Shown: positions 42,097-52,084, counted from the stretch's first letter. The stretch is DNA of 64,000 bases from Paenibacillus sacheonensis (GCF_009909195.1 NZ_JAAAMU010000002.1:1-64000), one strand, 5' to 3'. Numbers and translations are program-made. The notes: generated from the letters alone by a model not told the origin.

Positions 42097-43863
42097 ATGA
42101 AAGCGAAACATACCAAGAGAAGACTGGCTTTACTCTCACTCACCTGCATGACCGCGCTTGTATTTACAGGCTGCGCCTCCAACAACAATAACGGGGGAAA
42201 TACGGCGGACAATGCGAACACGCCTCCGGCAGCGACGAACGATGGCAGCAAGGCGGCGAATGAAGGCACCGCGAACGAAGGCAATAAAGAGCCGGCGGCG
42301 GACACGTCCCCGGTCACGTTCACGATCAGCACGAGCGACAACAAGCTGAACTGGGATAATCCGGTCAGCCAGAAGCTGACGGAGAAGACGGGCGCGACGC
42401 TGAAATACGATCTGATCGTCGGCGACGAGAAGCAAAAATGGGACATTTGGCTCGCCGGCGGCGACTATCCGGACATCATGCCGCTCGATCCCGAGCATGT
42501 CAAGAAATACAAGGACGCGGGCGCCATCATTCCGCTCAACGACCTCATCGAGAAATACGGCCCTCATATCAAAGAAAAATATGGCGACATGTACAACCTG
42601 CTGAAATCCGACGACGGCAACATCGACTCGATCTCGAGCGTGCTCCTGAACAAAGAAGCATCCCCGGACGCCGTGCCGAACTTCATCGTGCAATACGACG
42701 TGTTGAAGGAAGCCGGATATCCGACGATCAAAACGCTGGATCAGCTCTACGGCATCATCGCCGATTACGTCCAGAAGCATCCTAAAATCGACGGCAAGGA
42801 CACGATCGGCTACACGGCGGCCATGGCCGACTGGATCATGGATGCGCAGTTCAACAATCCGATCACGTTCGCTGCCGGCCAGCCGGACCACGGCAATTTC
42901 CGGATCGACGGCGACGGCAAGGTCTCGTATAATCCGCTCACGGACGACGCGAAGACGTACGACAAATTCCTGAACAAGATGTACTCGAACGGCCTGCTGG
43001 ACAAGGAGACGTTCTCGCTCAACATGGACGGCATGCGTGCCAAAATGGCGCAAGGCCGCGTCCTGGCCGCGTTCGCGCCGGCCTGGATTCTCGGCGATAC
43101 CGAGAAATCGCTTCGCGCCGCCGGCAAACCGGAACGCGCTTACGCGCATATTCCGATCTACTTCAATGAAAGCATCGTCGACCATAACAATACGATCACG
43201 CCGATCGGCACGGGCACGGGCCAATGGGTCATCACGAAGAACGCCAAGAATCCGGAACGCATCATCCAATTCATCGATTACCTATTCTCCGACGAAGGCC
43301 AAATTCTGACGCACTGGGGCATCGAAGGCAAGGATTACACGGTCGTGGACGGCAAGCGCGTCGAGAATCCGGAGAAGATCAAGAATACCGCTTCCGACCC
43401 GGATTACATGTACAAAACCGGTCTGAAGGGTCCGAGCAGCGGCCCTGCGGGAGAATGGTTCTCGCTTGGCAACGGCGCGAAGCTCGGCGACGGCGACTAC
43501 GCGACGCCGACCACCAAGGATTCCGTCGTCACCGGCTACGACGACATGACGAAGGAAGTGCTGGCGAAGTACGGCAAAACCGTATGGGCGGACTTCCTGC
43601 CGCCGGTCGAGAAAGTGCCTGGCTATCTCTGGCAGCTGACGCCTCCGGAAAGCACGAAAGTGCAGCAGCAAAAAATCAGCGACGACTGGCGCAAAGGCAT
43701 TCCGAAGCTGATCATGTCCAAGGGCGACGCCGAGTTCGACAAGAACTGGGATAACATGAAAAACGCGATCACGAAGGACGGCCTCGTCGAGTATGAAGGA
43801 GCCTTCACGCAATTGTGGGCGGATTTCAACGCCAAATACCAGGCTCAGCTGGGCAGCAACTAG
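42097..43863 (+). CDS. Extracellular oligosaccharide-binding lipoprotein (LipO/YtcQ type)
   Basis: 588 residues. Signal peptide with lipobox LVFTGC (Cys about 26), then a disordered Asn/Gly/Ala/Glu-rich linker of about 45 residues. The family 1 solute-binding fold follows, with hallmarks such as WDIWLAGGDYPDIMPLD and GRVLAAFAPAWILGDTEKS. The large size is normal for LplA/YtcQ-type proteins serving oligosaccharides. ATG 42097 has GAGGGTG 8 nt upstream; the in-frame start at 42082 has none. It ends shortly before a strong stem-loop. Confidence 0.92.
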   Translation: MKAKHTKRRLALLSLTCMTALVFTGCASNNNNGGNTADNANTPPAATNDGSKAANEGTANEGNKEPAADTSPVTFTISTSDNKLNWDNPVSQKLTEKTGATLKYDLIVGDEKQKWDIWLAGGDYPDIMPLDPEHVKKYKDAGAIIPLNDLIEKYGPHIKEKYGDMYNLLKSDDGNIDSISSVLLNKEASPDAVPNFIVQYDVLKEAGYPTIKTLDQLYGIIADYVQKHPKIDGKDTIGYTAAMADWIMDAQFNNPITFAAGQPDHGNFRIDGDGKVSYNPLTDDAKTYDKFLNKMYSNGLLDKETFSLNMDGMRAKMAQGRVLAAFAPAWILGDTEKSLRAAGKPERAYAHIPIYFNESIVDHNNTITPIGTGTGQWVITKNAKNPERIIQFIDYLFSDEGQILTHWGIEGKDYTVVDGKRVENPEKIKNTASDPDYMYKTGLKGPSSGPAGEWFSLGNGAKLGDGDYATPTTKDSVVTGYDDMTKEVLAKYGKTVWADFLPPVEKVPGYLWQLTPPESTKVQQQKISDDWRKGIPKLIMSKGDAEFDKNWDNMKNAITKDGLVEYEGAFTQLWADFNAKYQAQLGSN

Positions 43864-43908
43864 CGGCAGCCGGACGGGAATCATACCGCTGAAGGAGCTT
43901 CAATAACC

Positions 43909-43946
43909 GATAACTCCTTATCTCGCTACCGGGATAAGGAGTTATC
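43909..43946 (+). other. Intercistronic 14-bp stem-loop
   Basis: A perfect stem GATAACTCCTTATC (43909-43922 with 43933-43946) with a 10-nt loop and no following T tract. Placed between the binding-protein gene and the kinase gene, it probably protects the 3' end of the binding-protein mRNA or attenuates read-through, keeping the kinase at lower level. Confidence 0.65.
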
Positions 43947-44035
43947 TCCATGTAGAGGTAATATTCCGGCGGCGGAGAATAAATAGGATGGGCGAGCCGC
44001 TCGCCGACAATGCGACAGCTAAGGAGAACGCTTCG

Positions 44036-45817
44036 ATGAAAATACGCACCAAGCTGATCTTGGCCAATCTGTTCATCATGCTGCTTCTGCTCAGCGCATT
44101 GACCTACGTGTTGATGAAGCGCAGCAGCGACATCGTTTTCGATAATATGGTCGAGAACGCGGATCTCTCCTTGTCCCAAGTAGCCGCGAACCTGGATCAT
44201 ACCTTGGGGGCATACGAAGAAATCGCGAACTCCCTTTATCTGAATTCATCGCTCCAGGAGATGCTGTCGCAAAATTATCCCGATCTTCGCGACGCGTACG
44301 ACGACTATTTCAGTAAATTCGAACCGCTCGACTCCGCGATGAAGCTGACGCAGAATGTCTCTTCCTTGATTATTTACACGGATAATCCGTCATTCGTATT
44401 CGCGAATTTTCATCTGATCGACGGCGAGATCAGGGCGAGCGACTGGTACCAGAAGGTCATGAGCAATCCGTTCGGCACCTATTGGACGGCTTCGTACATG
44501 AACGAATTCCCCGAGCACCAGGTTTTCAGTCTCCGTAAACGGCTGAACAAGCAAAATCCGAATTCGCCGCTGGTCGTGTCGATCGAGGTGAACGTCAGCG
44601 TGCTGAACGATTTGATTCATGAGGAAAGCAAACAAAAACGGTTTATATTCACCATGCCAAACGGCGTGACGCTGCTGGACTCTTCCGCTCAGTCGCCTAT
44701 CGATAATCTGAAGCGGCTTCCGTTTCAGGACCGAATCCTGGGTAACGCGGAAGGCAACTTTCTCTATAAGGACGGCAAGGACAGCTATCAGGTATTATTC
44801 AAGACGCTCGATTCGCGCAACGTGGTCAGGGGCATGAAGGTCATCACGCTCATCCCGGTCACGGAATTCATGCCGAAAATCAAACAATTGCAGTCGCTTG
44901 CGCTCGTGCTGCTAGCTGGCGCGATGTTCCTCTCGGCGACGCTGATCTTCGGCTTCTCGCTCGGACTGACGCGGCGATTTACCGAGCTGTCGACGAAAAT
45001 GAGGCGCGTCCACAAGGATAATTTCGAAAGCTTCATCGAGGTCAAGGGCAAGGACGAGGTGGCCCAGCTCGGTCAAATCTTCAACGTGATGGTCAGGCGG
45101 CTCGGCCAGCTGGTGAGCGAGACCTATCAGGCGAAGATCGACCGGCAGGAGCAGGAGCTGCGGACCAAGGAAGCGGAATTGTACGCGCTTCATGCGCAGA
45201 TCAAGCCGCATTTCCTGTTCAACATCCTGAATACGATCCGCGGCAAGCTGCTTATCTCCGGCGACAGGGACAATGCCCGTATAATCGGGCTGCTCGCCAA
45301 GTCGTTCCGCATGATGCTGAAGAACGGCGGACAGGAGATCCCGCTTATGGAGGAGATCGAATTCATCGATCGCTATTTGCAGCTGCAGTCGTACCGGTAC
45401 GTCGATAAATTCGATTACGCCATCGACATCCCCGAGGACATCAAGTCGATCGCGATTCCCCGGATGTCGCTGCAGCCGCTCGTCGAGAATGCGATCGTGC
45501 ACGGCATCGAGCTGAACGACGGCTTCTCCCACCTTCGCGTGACGGGCACGCGGCTGGCGGATCGCATCCACTTGACCGTCGAGGACGACGGGCTTGGCCT
45601 GTCGGCTTCGCGGCTGGCCGAGATTCATCGCTGGTTGAAGGAAGGAACGACGTTATCCCGCGATACCCATATCGGGCTGCGCAACGTACACAGCAGGTTG
45701 AAGGATATGTATGGCGAATCCTACGGGCTGATCGTCGAGAGCACGGAAGGCCAAGGTGCGCGAGTGACGATGATTCTCCCGGACGAAACAGGCGCGAGAG
45801 GTGACGGCGATGTATGA
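44036..45817 (+). CDS. YesM-type sensor histidine kinase
   Basis: 593 residues. Two helices (about 8-28 and 285-307) frame a dCache-like extracellular domain. HAMP (about 308-360) is followed by the His-kinase domain with IKPHFLFNILNTIRG (phospho-His), LVENAIVHGIE (N-box) and DDGLGLS. This is the class that pairs with YesN AraC-type regulators next to CUT1 sugar importers. ATG 44036 has AAGGAG 9 nt upstream; the earlier in-frame start at 43988 has none. The regulator gene overlaps by 8 nt. It probably senses the oligosaccharide taken up by this cluster. Confidence 0.93.
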   Translation: MKIRTKLILANLFIMLLLLSALTYVLMKRSSDIVFDNMVENADLSLSQVAANLDHTLGAYEEIANSLYLNSSLQEMLSQNYPDLRDAYDDYFSKFEPLDSAMKLTQNVSSLIIYTDNPSFVFANFHLIDGEIRASDWYQKVMSNPFGTYWTASYMNEFPEHQVFSLRKRLNKQNPNSPLVVSIEVNVSVLNDLIHEESKQKRFIFTMPNGVTLLDSSAQSPIDNLKRLPFQDRILGNAEGNFLYKDGKDSYQVLFKTLDSRNVVRGMKVITLIPVTEFMPKIKQLQSLALVLLAGAMFLSATLIFGFSLGLTRRFTELSTKMRRVHKDNFESFIEVKGKDEVAQLGQIFNVMVRRLGQLVSETYQAKIDRQEQELRTKEAELYALHAQIKPHFLFNILNTIRGKLLISGDRDNARIIGLLAKSFRMMLKNGGQEIPLMEEIEFIDRYLQLQSYRYVDKFDYAIDIPEDIKSIAIPRMSLQPLVENAIVHGIELNDGFSHLRVTGTRLADRIHLTVEDDGLGLSASRLAEIHRWLKEGTTLSRDTHIGLRNVHSRLKDMYGESYGLIVESTEGQGARVTMILPDETGARGDGDV

Positions 45818-47402
45818 CGTGTTGATTGTAGAAGATGAGCCGATTGCACGGGAATCATTGAAATACTTGATCGATTGGCAGGCGCTCGGCTTCGAGATCA
45901 AGGGCGAGGCCGAGAACGGCCAGCAGGCGCTGGCCATGATGCGCGGCCACTATTATTCGCTCGTGCTGACCGATATTCGGATGCCGGTCATGAGCGGCCT
46001 CGAGTTTATCGCCGAGCTGCGGAAGTTTTCCGGCGCGGAGGTCATTATCCTGACGGGTTACGACGATTTCGAATACGCGCGCCAAGGACTGAAGCTCGGC
46101 GTGCAGGATTATTTGCTGAAACCGGTGGACGAGGACGATCTCGCCGCCGTGATCGAGCGAATCAAGGGCGATCTGGACCTCAAATACAGGACGCGCAAAC
46201 AGTTGGACCTCGGCGTATCGGCGCTGCGCGACCGTTTCTTCAAGCAGTGGGCGCACGGTCAGGTGAAAGCCGGCGAATTTCTGGAACAGTCGAAGCTGCT
46301 CGGCGTGTCGGTCGATTGGCCATCGACGTGCTGTCTGGTCGTTGAAATGGATTTCGTGCAGGCGCTTCATGCGTACTGGACGGATCAGGAGCTGTCGCTC
46401 AAGCGATTCGCGATTCGCAATATCATCGAGGATGTATGCGGAGACGGCGGCAGCGTGTTCGAGGAGTCGGAGGAACGGTTCGCGGTGCTGTGCAAGGGCT
46501 CGGGCGACGAGAAGGACGACCTGAGCGGCGCGTTTCAGCTGGCGGAGCGATTGGCGTCGGCGATCAGCCTGTACGCCAAGGAAACGGTCAGCATCGGCGT
46601 CGGTCATGTCGTCGATTCCCGTGAAGCCGTGCCGCAGTCCTTCGCGGCGGCGGAGAAAGCGCTGGACGGCAAGTTCCTGCACGGGAAGAACGCCATCTTG
46701 ACGGGCATGCCGGGCGAAGCCAAGGATACGGAACAGACGGAGCTCCGCGCCATGGAGGAGAACGTCATCGAAGCGATGAAGACCTTCCGCTTGGATCGGG
46801 TCCGGGAGGCGCTTCATGCCTTGAAGGAAGCTTACAGATCGAGCCGCGTGGAGCCGGGGGTCATTAAGCTTCGCGTGCTGGAGCAGCTGATCCAATTGTT
46901 CCATGTCGTGAAGGAAGCCGGCGCGAACCATGCCCTCTTATTCGATTCGCAGTTCGGCGATTACGACCATGTCATGACGATTCGCACGATCGACGAGCTG
47001 CATCGGTTCATCGAGGACAAATGCCTGTCCGCCTTCGAGCTGCTCGTGCGCATGAAGGAGCAGCAGCCGAATAAAGTGTTCGTCACGGTGCAGAAGCTCG
47101 TCCAGGAACAGTTCCAGACGCCGATCAGCCTGCGCAGCATCGCCCAACAGGTCTATATGAACCCGCATTACCTCGGCAAGCTGTTCAAGGCGAACGCCGG
47201 GACGTCGTTCAACGAATACCTGCTTCGGATCCGGATGGAGAAAGCGAAGGAGCTGCTTCGCTTCACGGACAAGAAAGTGTACGAAATCGCGCAGGAAGTC
47301 GGGTTCGGGGAACTCGACTGGTTCTACAAGCGGTTCAAATTATACACGGGGCTGAGCGCCGGCGAATATCGGTCGGCATATCAGCCTCAATCGAAGGAGT
47401 GA
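45810..47402 (+). CDS. YesN-type response regulator, AraC DNA-binding domain
   Basis: 530 residues. Receiver (about 3-120) with VEDEP, phospho-Asp in VLTDIRMPV (about 55) and YLLKPVDEDDL. A central linker (about 135-400) of the kind seen in YesN proteins, and two C-terminal AraC helix-turn-helix motifs (about 430-525: SLRSIAQQVYMNPHYLGKLFK and VYEIAQEVGFGELDWFYKRFK, given by position). It activates the transporter and glycosidase genes when phosphorylated. ATG 45810 follows AGAGGTGA; GTG 45801 is less likely. Confidence 0.93.
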   Translation: MYDVLIVEDEPIARESLKYLIDWQALGFEIKGEAENGQQALAMMRGHYYSLVLTDIRMPVMSGLEFIAELRKFSGAEVIILTGYDDFEYARQGLKLGVQDYLLKPVDEDDLAAVIERIKGDLDLKYRTRKQLDLGVSALRDRFFKQWAHGQVKAGEFLEQSKLLGVSVDWPSTCCLVVEMDFVQALHAYWTDQELSLKRFAIRNIIEDVCGDGGSVFEESEERFAVLCKGSGDEKDDLSGAFQLAERLASAISLYAKETVSIGVGHVVDSREAVPQSFAAAEKALDGKFLHGKNAILTGMPGEAKDTEQTELRAMEENVIEAMKTFRLDRVREALHALKEAYRSSRVEPGVIKLRVLEQLIQLFHVVKEAGANHALLFDSQFGDYDHVMTIRTIDELHRFIEDKCLSAFELLVRMKEQQPNKVFVTVQKLVQEQFQTPISLRSIAQQVYMNPHYLGKLFKANAGTSFNEYLLRIRMEKAKELLRFTDKKVYEIAQEVGFGELDWFYKRFKLYTGLSAGEYRSAYQPQSKE

Positions 47403-47406
47403 TCGC

Positions 47407-49416
47407 ATGCTGTTCGGAGTTTGCTATTATCCGGAGCATTGGCCGGAGGAGCGTTGGGCTACGGATGCCCGCATGATGCAGGAAGCAGGGATGAACGTCG
47501 TCCGGATCGGCGAGTTCGCCTGGTCCAAGCTCGAGCGCAGGGAAGGGGAATTCGATTTCTCCTGGCTGGACCGCATCATCGATCTGCTGGCGGGACACGG
47601 CATTCGCGTCATTTTTGGAACGCCGACCGCCACCCCGCCGAAATGGCTGATGGACAAACACCCCGACATCTACATGCGGGATAAGTTCGGGCATGTGCGG
47701 GGCTTCGGCAACCGCAGGCATTATTGTTATAACGCCGCGTCCTATCAGCCGTACATCCAGAAGATCGTCGAACGCTTGGCAAGCCGCTATGCCAACAATC
47801 CCAATATCCTGGCGTGGCAGATCGACAATGAGTTCGGCTGCAACGATACGACCCGCTGTTACTGCGAGAACTGCAGAACGGCCTTTCATGTGTGGCTGCA
47901 AGAGAAATACGGGGATATCGACGCCATGAACGAACGTTGGGGCACCGTGTTCTGGAGCCAAATCTATAACGAGTGGCATGAAATCGTGCTCCCGGCGAAT
48001 ACGCCGTTTCCGCTCCATAACCCGGGCTTGGAGTTGGATTACCGCAGATTCGCTTCCGATTCGGTATGCAAGTTCCAGAAGTTCCAAACGGACCTCATTC
48101 GCTCGATCGCGCCGCATCAGACCGTCACGCACAATCTGATGGGCACGTTCAACGAAATCGACGGCTACGATCTATCCGAGGAGCTGGATATCGTATCCTG
48201 GGATAATTATCCCAACCTCATGTTCACGCGGGACGTCAATCCTGCCGTTGCGGCGATGTCGCATGACATGACGCGCGGTTTGAAGGAGCGGAACTTCTGG
48301 GTCATGGAGCATCAGAGCGGCCAGCCCGGCGGCAATGTCATGTTTCCGACGCCGAAGCCGCAGGAGCTGCGGCGCTGGACGTACCAGTCCATCGCGCATG
48401 GAGCGGACGGGATTCTGTATTTCCGCTGGCGCGGCTGCCTGTTCGGCGCCGAACAATTCTGGCATGCCATCCTGCAGCATGACGGAAAGCCGGGCCGCAA
48501 GTACGCGGAGACGAAAGCGGTCGGCGAAGAATTGAAGCGCGTCTCGCGGCTGCTCGAAGGGACGGAGAACCGGCCGCAGGCGGCCATGATTCGCTCGTAC
48601 GACAACGAATGGACGTTCGAGATTCAGCCGCACATCATGAATTACTCCTACATGGATCATTTTACGGGCTATTATCAATTTTTCTACGATCATCATATCG
48701 GAACGGATATCGTCTCCCCTGCCGCGGATTTCACGAAATACAAGCTGCTCGTCCTGTCGAATTTCATCATGGCGACGGACGACATGGTGGAGCGCCTGTA
48801 TGCGTTCGTGGAAGCGGGAGGCTCCCTCGTGCTGGATTTCCGCGCAGGGGCGAAGGACTGGGACAACCGCATGGAGCCATTGACGCTGCCCGGGAAATTC
48901 GCCGAGCTGCTCGGAATCACGGTGGAAGAGTACGGCGTGCTGTTCAAGGACGACCGGCGGCGGATCAAGGCGAACGGGCAGGATGCCGACTTCGGCGGAG
49001 GCAAGTGGGTGGACGTCATCGAGCTGCGGGGCGCGGAGGCGCTTGCCGTGTTCGACGAGGATTATTACGCGGGCCGTCCCGCCGTCACGAAGCATGCGTT
49101 CGGACAAGGGCACGCTTATTACATCGGGACGGAGATCGACGCTTCGCTGCGCGACCATATCTTCGGCACGATCTGCGGGGACGCCGGAATTACGCTCGGC
49201 CGGCCGGCGGTCTCCGCGCCGCCGGGAGTCGAGGTCGTGTCGCGTTCGAACGAAACGCGCGAATACACGTTCGTCATCAACCATACGGTGGATCCGGTGA
49301 TCGTAGACCTTGACGGTCCGATTCAAGATTGGCTGTCCGGCCGCGTCTTCGAGCATGGACCGGCGGAGCTGGAAGGCAACGGCGTATGGATGCTAGGACG
49401 ACCTGCTGCGGAATAA
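47407..49416 (+). CDS. Beta-galactosidase, glycoside hydrolase family 42
   Basis: 669 residues. N-terminal (beta/alpha)8 barrel with acid/base Glu142 (QIDNEFG) and nucleophile Glu301 (WVMEHQSG). The zinc-site cysteines of many GH42 enzymes are present (Cys107, 145, 151, 153 and 156 region). A trimerisation (Rossmann-like) domain (about 390-600) and a small C-terminal beta domain follow. No signal peptide: a cytoplasmic enzyme that would hydrolyse beta-galactosides imported by the upstream transporter, such as galacto-oligosaccharides from plant galactan. ATG 47407 follows AAGGAGTG and is only 4 nt after the regulator stop. Confidence 0.95.
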   Translation: MLFGVCYYPEHWPEERWATDARMMQEAGMNVVRIGEFAWSKLERREGEFDFSWLDRIIDLLAGHGIRVIFGTPTATPPKWLMDKHPDIYMRDKFGHVRGFGNRRHYCYNAASYQPYIQKIVERLASRYANNPNILAWQIDNEFGCNDTTRCYCENCRTAFHVWLQEKYGDIDAMNERWGTVFWSQIYNEWHEIVLPANTPFPLHNPGLELDYRRFASDSVCKFQKFQTDLIRSIAPHQTVTHNLMGTFNEIDGYDLSEELDIVSWDNYPNLMFTRDVNPAVAAMSHDMTRGLKERNFWVMEHQSGQPGGNVMFPTPKPQELRRWTYQSIAHGADGILYFRWRGCLFGAEQFWHAILQHDGKPGRKYAETKAVGEELKRVSRLLEGTENRPQAAMIRSYDNEWTFEIQPHIMNYSYMDHFTGYYQFFYDHHIGTDIVSPAADFTKYKLLVLSNFIMATDDMVERLYAFVEAGGSLVLDFRAGAKDWDNRMEPLTLPGKFAELLGITVEEYGVLFKDDRRRIKANGQDADFGGGKWVDVIELRGAEALAVFDEDYYAGRPAVTKHAFGQGHAYYIGTEIDASLRDHIFGTICGDAGITLGRPAVSAPPGVEVVSRSNETREYTFVINHTVDPVIVDLDGPIQDWLSGRVFEHGPAELEGNGVWMLGRPAAE

Positions 49417-49466
49417 GGCATAATGGACTTCTGACGAAGAAGAAACGAGAAGAGAAGAAACGAGAA

Positions 49467-49497
49467 GAGACGTGCTCATGGCACGTCTCTTTGTTAT
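49467..49497 (+). terminator. Terminator of the oligosaccharide cluster
   Basis: A 10-bp stem AGAGACGTGC (49467-49476 with 49482-49491), 5-nt loop, followed by TTGTT. It is preceded by a purine-rich direct repeat GAAGAAACGAGAAGA. Confidence 0.7.
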
Positions 49498-49637
49498 GCT
49501 GCAGCTTGTAAGTTATCCAATAACAGTTCCATAAAATTCAAGCGTCTGGCCAATTCAGCGGCCGCATACTAATAAAACCCACCGCTCTCACAAATATTAG
49601 TCCTATGCAAAGCATGGATTTCCGGATAGAATAGGTG

Positions 49638-49651
49638 CAAAAACGCTTTCA
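49638..49651 (+). promoter_or_regulatory. Possible catabolite-responsive element before the pentose cluster
   Basis: CAAAAACGCTTTCA keeps AANCGNTNNCA but misses the first TG of the cre consensus. It lies 14 nt before the start codon. A weak TAGAAT (49627-49632) upstream could be the -10. Low confidence. Confidence 0.35.
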
Positions 49652-49664
49652 TTAAGGGGTTAGC

Positions 49665-50648
49665 ATGAAAAAGCTACTATTTGCCACGGTTTTCGCAGGC
49701 AGCTTGGCTGCGTTGGCGGTGACGCTCTACTTGATGCTGACGATCTACAGCGGCGATCAGGGGATGTCGGGCGGTTCGGAAACCGCGCTCGGCGCCCATT
49801 CCGAGCGGGTGGTCGTGATCTCGCAGGAGCAAGGGAGCTACGTGATGGACGAAATCGAGAAAGGCGCCCGGACTGCGGCTGCCGGACATGGGATGATGAT
49901 CGATTTCTGGGGCGTATACCGTTCGAACGACGAGGAACTGCTGAAGCAGATCGATATTGCAATCGCTTCCAAGGTGGACGGCATCATTCTGGAGGGCGCG
50001 GACAGGCCGGATTTCGTGCGGCTGGTGAATAAGGCGACGGAGAAGGGAATCCCGGTCATTACGATCAACTCGGACGCCCCCGGCAGCCTGCGCAAAACCT
50101 ATATCGGCTCCAACCATTACCAGGAAGGCATTCTGATGGGGCAGCATCTTGCCCAACAGCTGCATGGCAAGGGGACGATCGGCGTGATTACGAACGCGGA
50201 GTCCTCGGATACCGATCAGCTGCGGCTGAAAGGGCTGCGCGAGGTGCTGGATCGGCATGCCGGCGTTAAGCTCGTGTTCGCGTCCGAGGATGCGTCCAAG
50301 CTGCAGGCGAGCATGCAGACCTTCGATATTTTGAACCACGTTCCGGACGTCATCGCGTTCATCGGACTTCCCGCCGATTCGGGCAAGCGCATCGTGGAGG
50401 CGGTCGATTTCCGTTCCAGGCGGAAGGACAGCCAAGTGTTCATGTTCGATGCTTCGCCGCAGACGAAGTCGATGATCAAAGACGGGCTTATTCAAGCCGG
50501 ACTGTCGCAGCATTACGAGGACATGGGGAAAATGAGCGTCGATTTGCTGCAGCGCTGGCTGGACAGCGAACGTCTTCCGCTCGATCCCAGCTATTATACG
50601 CCGATCAGCGTCGTCGGGCCCGCCGACGTGAAAGAGGAAGCGCCATGA
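49665..50648 (+). CDS. Membrane-anchored sugar-binding sensor protein (XylFII-like)
   Basis: 327 residues. A single N-terminal helix (about 5-28) without lipobox anchors a type I periplasmic-binding domain (VVVISQEQGSYVMDEIEKGA, VDGIILEGAD, GIPVITINSDAP; about 48-320). It is not part of a transporter gene set but heads a kinase-regulator pair, overlapping the kinase by 4 nt (ATGA). This matches the three-component arrangement XylFII-LytS-YesN described in clostridia. There the binding protein presents D-xylose to the kinase. The ligand here is inferred from the downstream XylF gene. ATG 49665 follows TAAGGGG. Confidence 0.85.
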   Translation: MKKLLFATVFAGSLAALAVTLYLMLTIYSGDQGMSGGSETALGAHSERVVVISQEQGSYVMDEIEKGARTAAAGHGMMIDFWGVYRSNDEELLKQIDIAIASKVDGIILEGADRPDFVRLVNKATEKGIPVITINSDAPGSLRKTYIGSNHYQEGILMGQHLAQQLHGKGTIGVITNAESSDTDQLRLKGLREVLDRHAGVKLVFASEDASKLQASMQTFDILNHVPDVIAFIGLPADSGKRIVEAVDFRSRRKDSQVFMFDASPQTKSMIKDGLIQAGLSQHYEDMGKMSVDLLQRWLDSERLPLDPSYYTPISVVGPADVKEEAP

Positions 50649-52084
50649 AGACGATTCGCAGCAAAATGATGATGCTCTCGATCATTATTTGGATCATCAT
50701 GGCGTTCATCTGGATCTCCATGAGCATCTTCAACCAGCGGACCGTGGAGAAGTACAACGACATTCTGCAGCGCTACCTGCTGATGAATCAAGCTTCCGAG
50801 CTGAGCCGGCAAGCGCTGACGACGCTGAATACGTACCGGATGTCTCCGACGGAAGATAACCTGAGGAAGTACGTCGAAGACGGCAATCGGCTGCTGCGCA
50901 TGAAGATGGACATGAACCTGCTGCGCAATCCGAACAACGAGATGCAGCTGGTCGATTTTCAACATATGGTCGACAGCCAATCGCAGGCGATGAATCTGGC
51001 CGTTCGGTTCCAGCGCGACCATGACGACGAAGCGGTAGCGGAGCAATTCGACGAGGCCTCGAACATTTCCGGCTATATCTCGGAGGCGGCGTTGTCGCTG
51101 ATCGGCAGCGAGCAGCACACGTACGACAATTTCTATCGGCAGATCATCGAGCGCAGCAACGAGATCAAGAAAATGGGCTTCTGGACGCTCGCCTTCGTCT
51201 CGCTGCTGCTGCTGCTGTTCTCCTACCGGTTCGTAAACAGCGTCACGCGGCCGATCCTGAAGCTGACGCAGTCGGCGCGCGAGCTGTCGCGCGGCAATTT
51301 CCAGAAACCGATCGTCATCAGCAATAACGACGACATGTCGTTTCTGGCCAAGACGCTGGACAACATGCGGCTCAGCATCGGCAGCCTGTTCGACGAAGTG
51401 CAGAGCAAAGCCCAGCTGGAATACGACCTGCACAAGCATAAGCTGATGCTCAAGGAAAGCGAGCTGAAGAGCCTGCAAAGCCAGATCAATCCGCATTTTC
51501 TGTTCAATACGCTGAATATGCTGTCCAAGGAAGCCTATCTGGCTGGCGCGGACAAGACGAGCGAGCTGATCAGCTCGGTTGCCGGCATGCTGCGGTACAA
51601 TCTCCGGCGGATGGACAGCCGGGTATCGCTTCGGGACGAGATCAACGTCGTGGAAGAATATTTGACGATCCAGCAGGCGCGCTTCGGCTCCCGCGTCATT
51701 GTCGTCCGGGAGATCGACGAAGCCGCATTGGATCTGGAAGTCCCGATTCTCATCCTGCAGCCGCTCGTCGAGAACGCGTTCATCTACGCCATCGAGCCGT
51801 CGGAGGACGGCGGCGTGCTTACGCTGCGCGTCGTTAACGGCGACGAATACGTACGCGTGCAGGTGATGGACGACGGGCCGGGAATGACATCCGAGAAGCT
51901 GGCCGGCCTCATGTCCGACGCGGAGTCGGCGGATTACAAGGGCCATTCCACCGGCCTCGGCATCCGCAATGTGCGCGATCGGCTGCAATTGTTCTACGGC
52001 GAAGAGGATTTGATTGCGATCGATGCCCCGATCGGGGAAGGAACCAGCATTACGATCAAGCTGCCAAGGAGGCCGAATACATGA
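50645..52084 (+). CDS. LytS/YesM-like histidine kinase of a three-component sugar sensor
   Basis: 479 residues. Helix 1 (about 9-29), an all-alpha extracellular four-helix-bundle-like domain (about 30-175), helix 2 (about 178-196) and HAMP. The kinase core has INPHFLFNTLNMLSKE (phospho-His), the N-box LVENAFIYAIEP, and DDGPG and GLGIRNVRDRL. The small extracellular domain has no obvious sugar site, in keeping with signalling through the separate binding protein. The N-box reads Tyr-Ala where relatives usually have His-Gly. Overlaps of 4 nt with both neighbours indicate strict co-translation. Confidence 0.92.
   Translation: MKTIRSKMMMLSIIIWIIMAFIWISMSIFNQRTVEKYNDILQRYLLMNQASELSRQALTTLNTYRMSPTEDNLRKYVEDGNRLLRMKMDMNLLRNPNNEMQLVDFQHMVDSQSQAMNLAVRFQRDHDDEAVAEQFDEASNISGYISEAALSLIGSEQHTYDNFYRQIIERSNEIKKMGFWTLAFVSLLLLLFSYRFVNSVTRPILKLTQSARELSRGNFQKPIVISNNDDMSFLAKTLDNMRLSIGSLFDEVQSKAQLEYDLHKHKLMLKESELKSLQSQINPHFLFNTLNMLSKEAYLAGADKTSELISSVAGMLRYNLRRMDSRVSLRDEINVVEEYLTIQQARFGSRVIVVREIDEAALDLEVPILILQPLVENAFIYAIEPSEDGGVLTLRVVNGDEYVRVQVMDDGPGMTSEKLAGLMSDAESADYKGHSTGLGIRNVRDRLQLFYGEEDLIAIDAPIGEGTSITIKLPRRPNT

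Noticed and set aside
43909..43946. Stem-loop considered as a terminator
   Set aside because: No T tract follows, and the kinase and regulator genes belong functionally to the same cluster.
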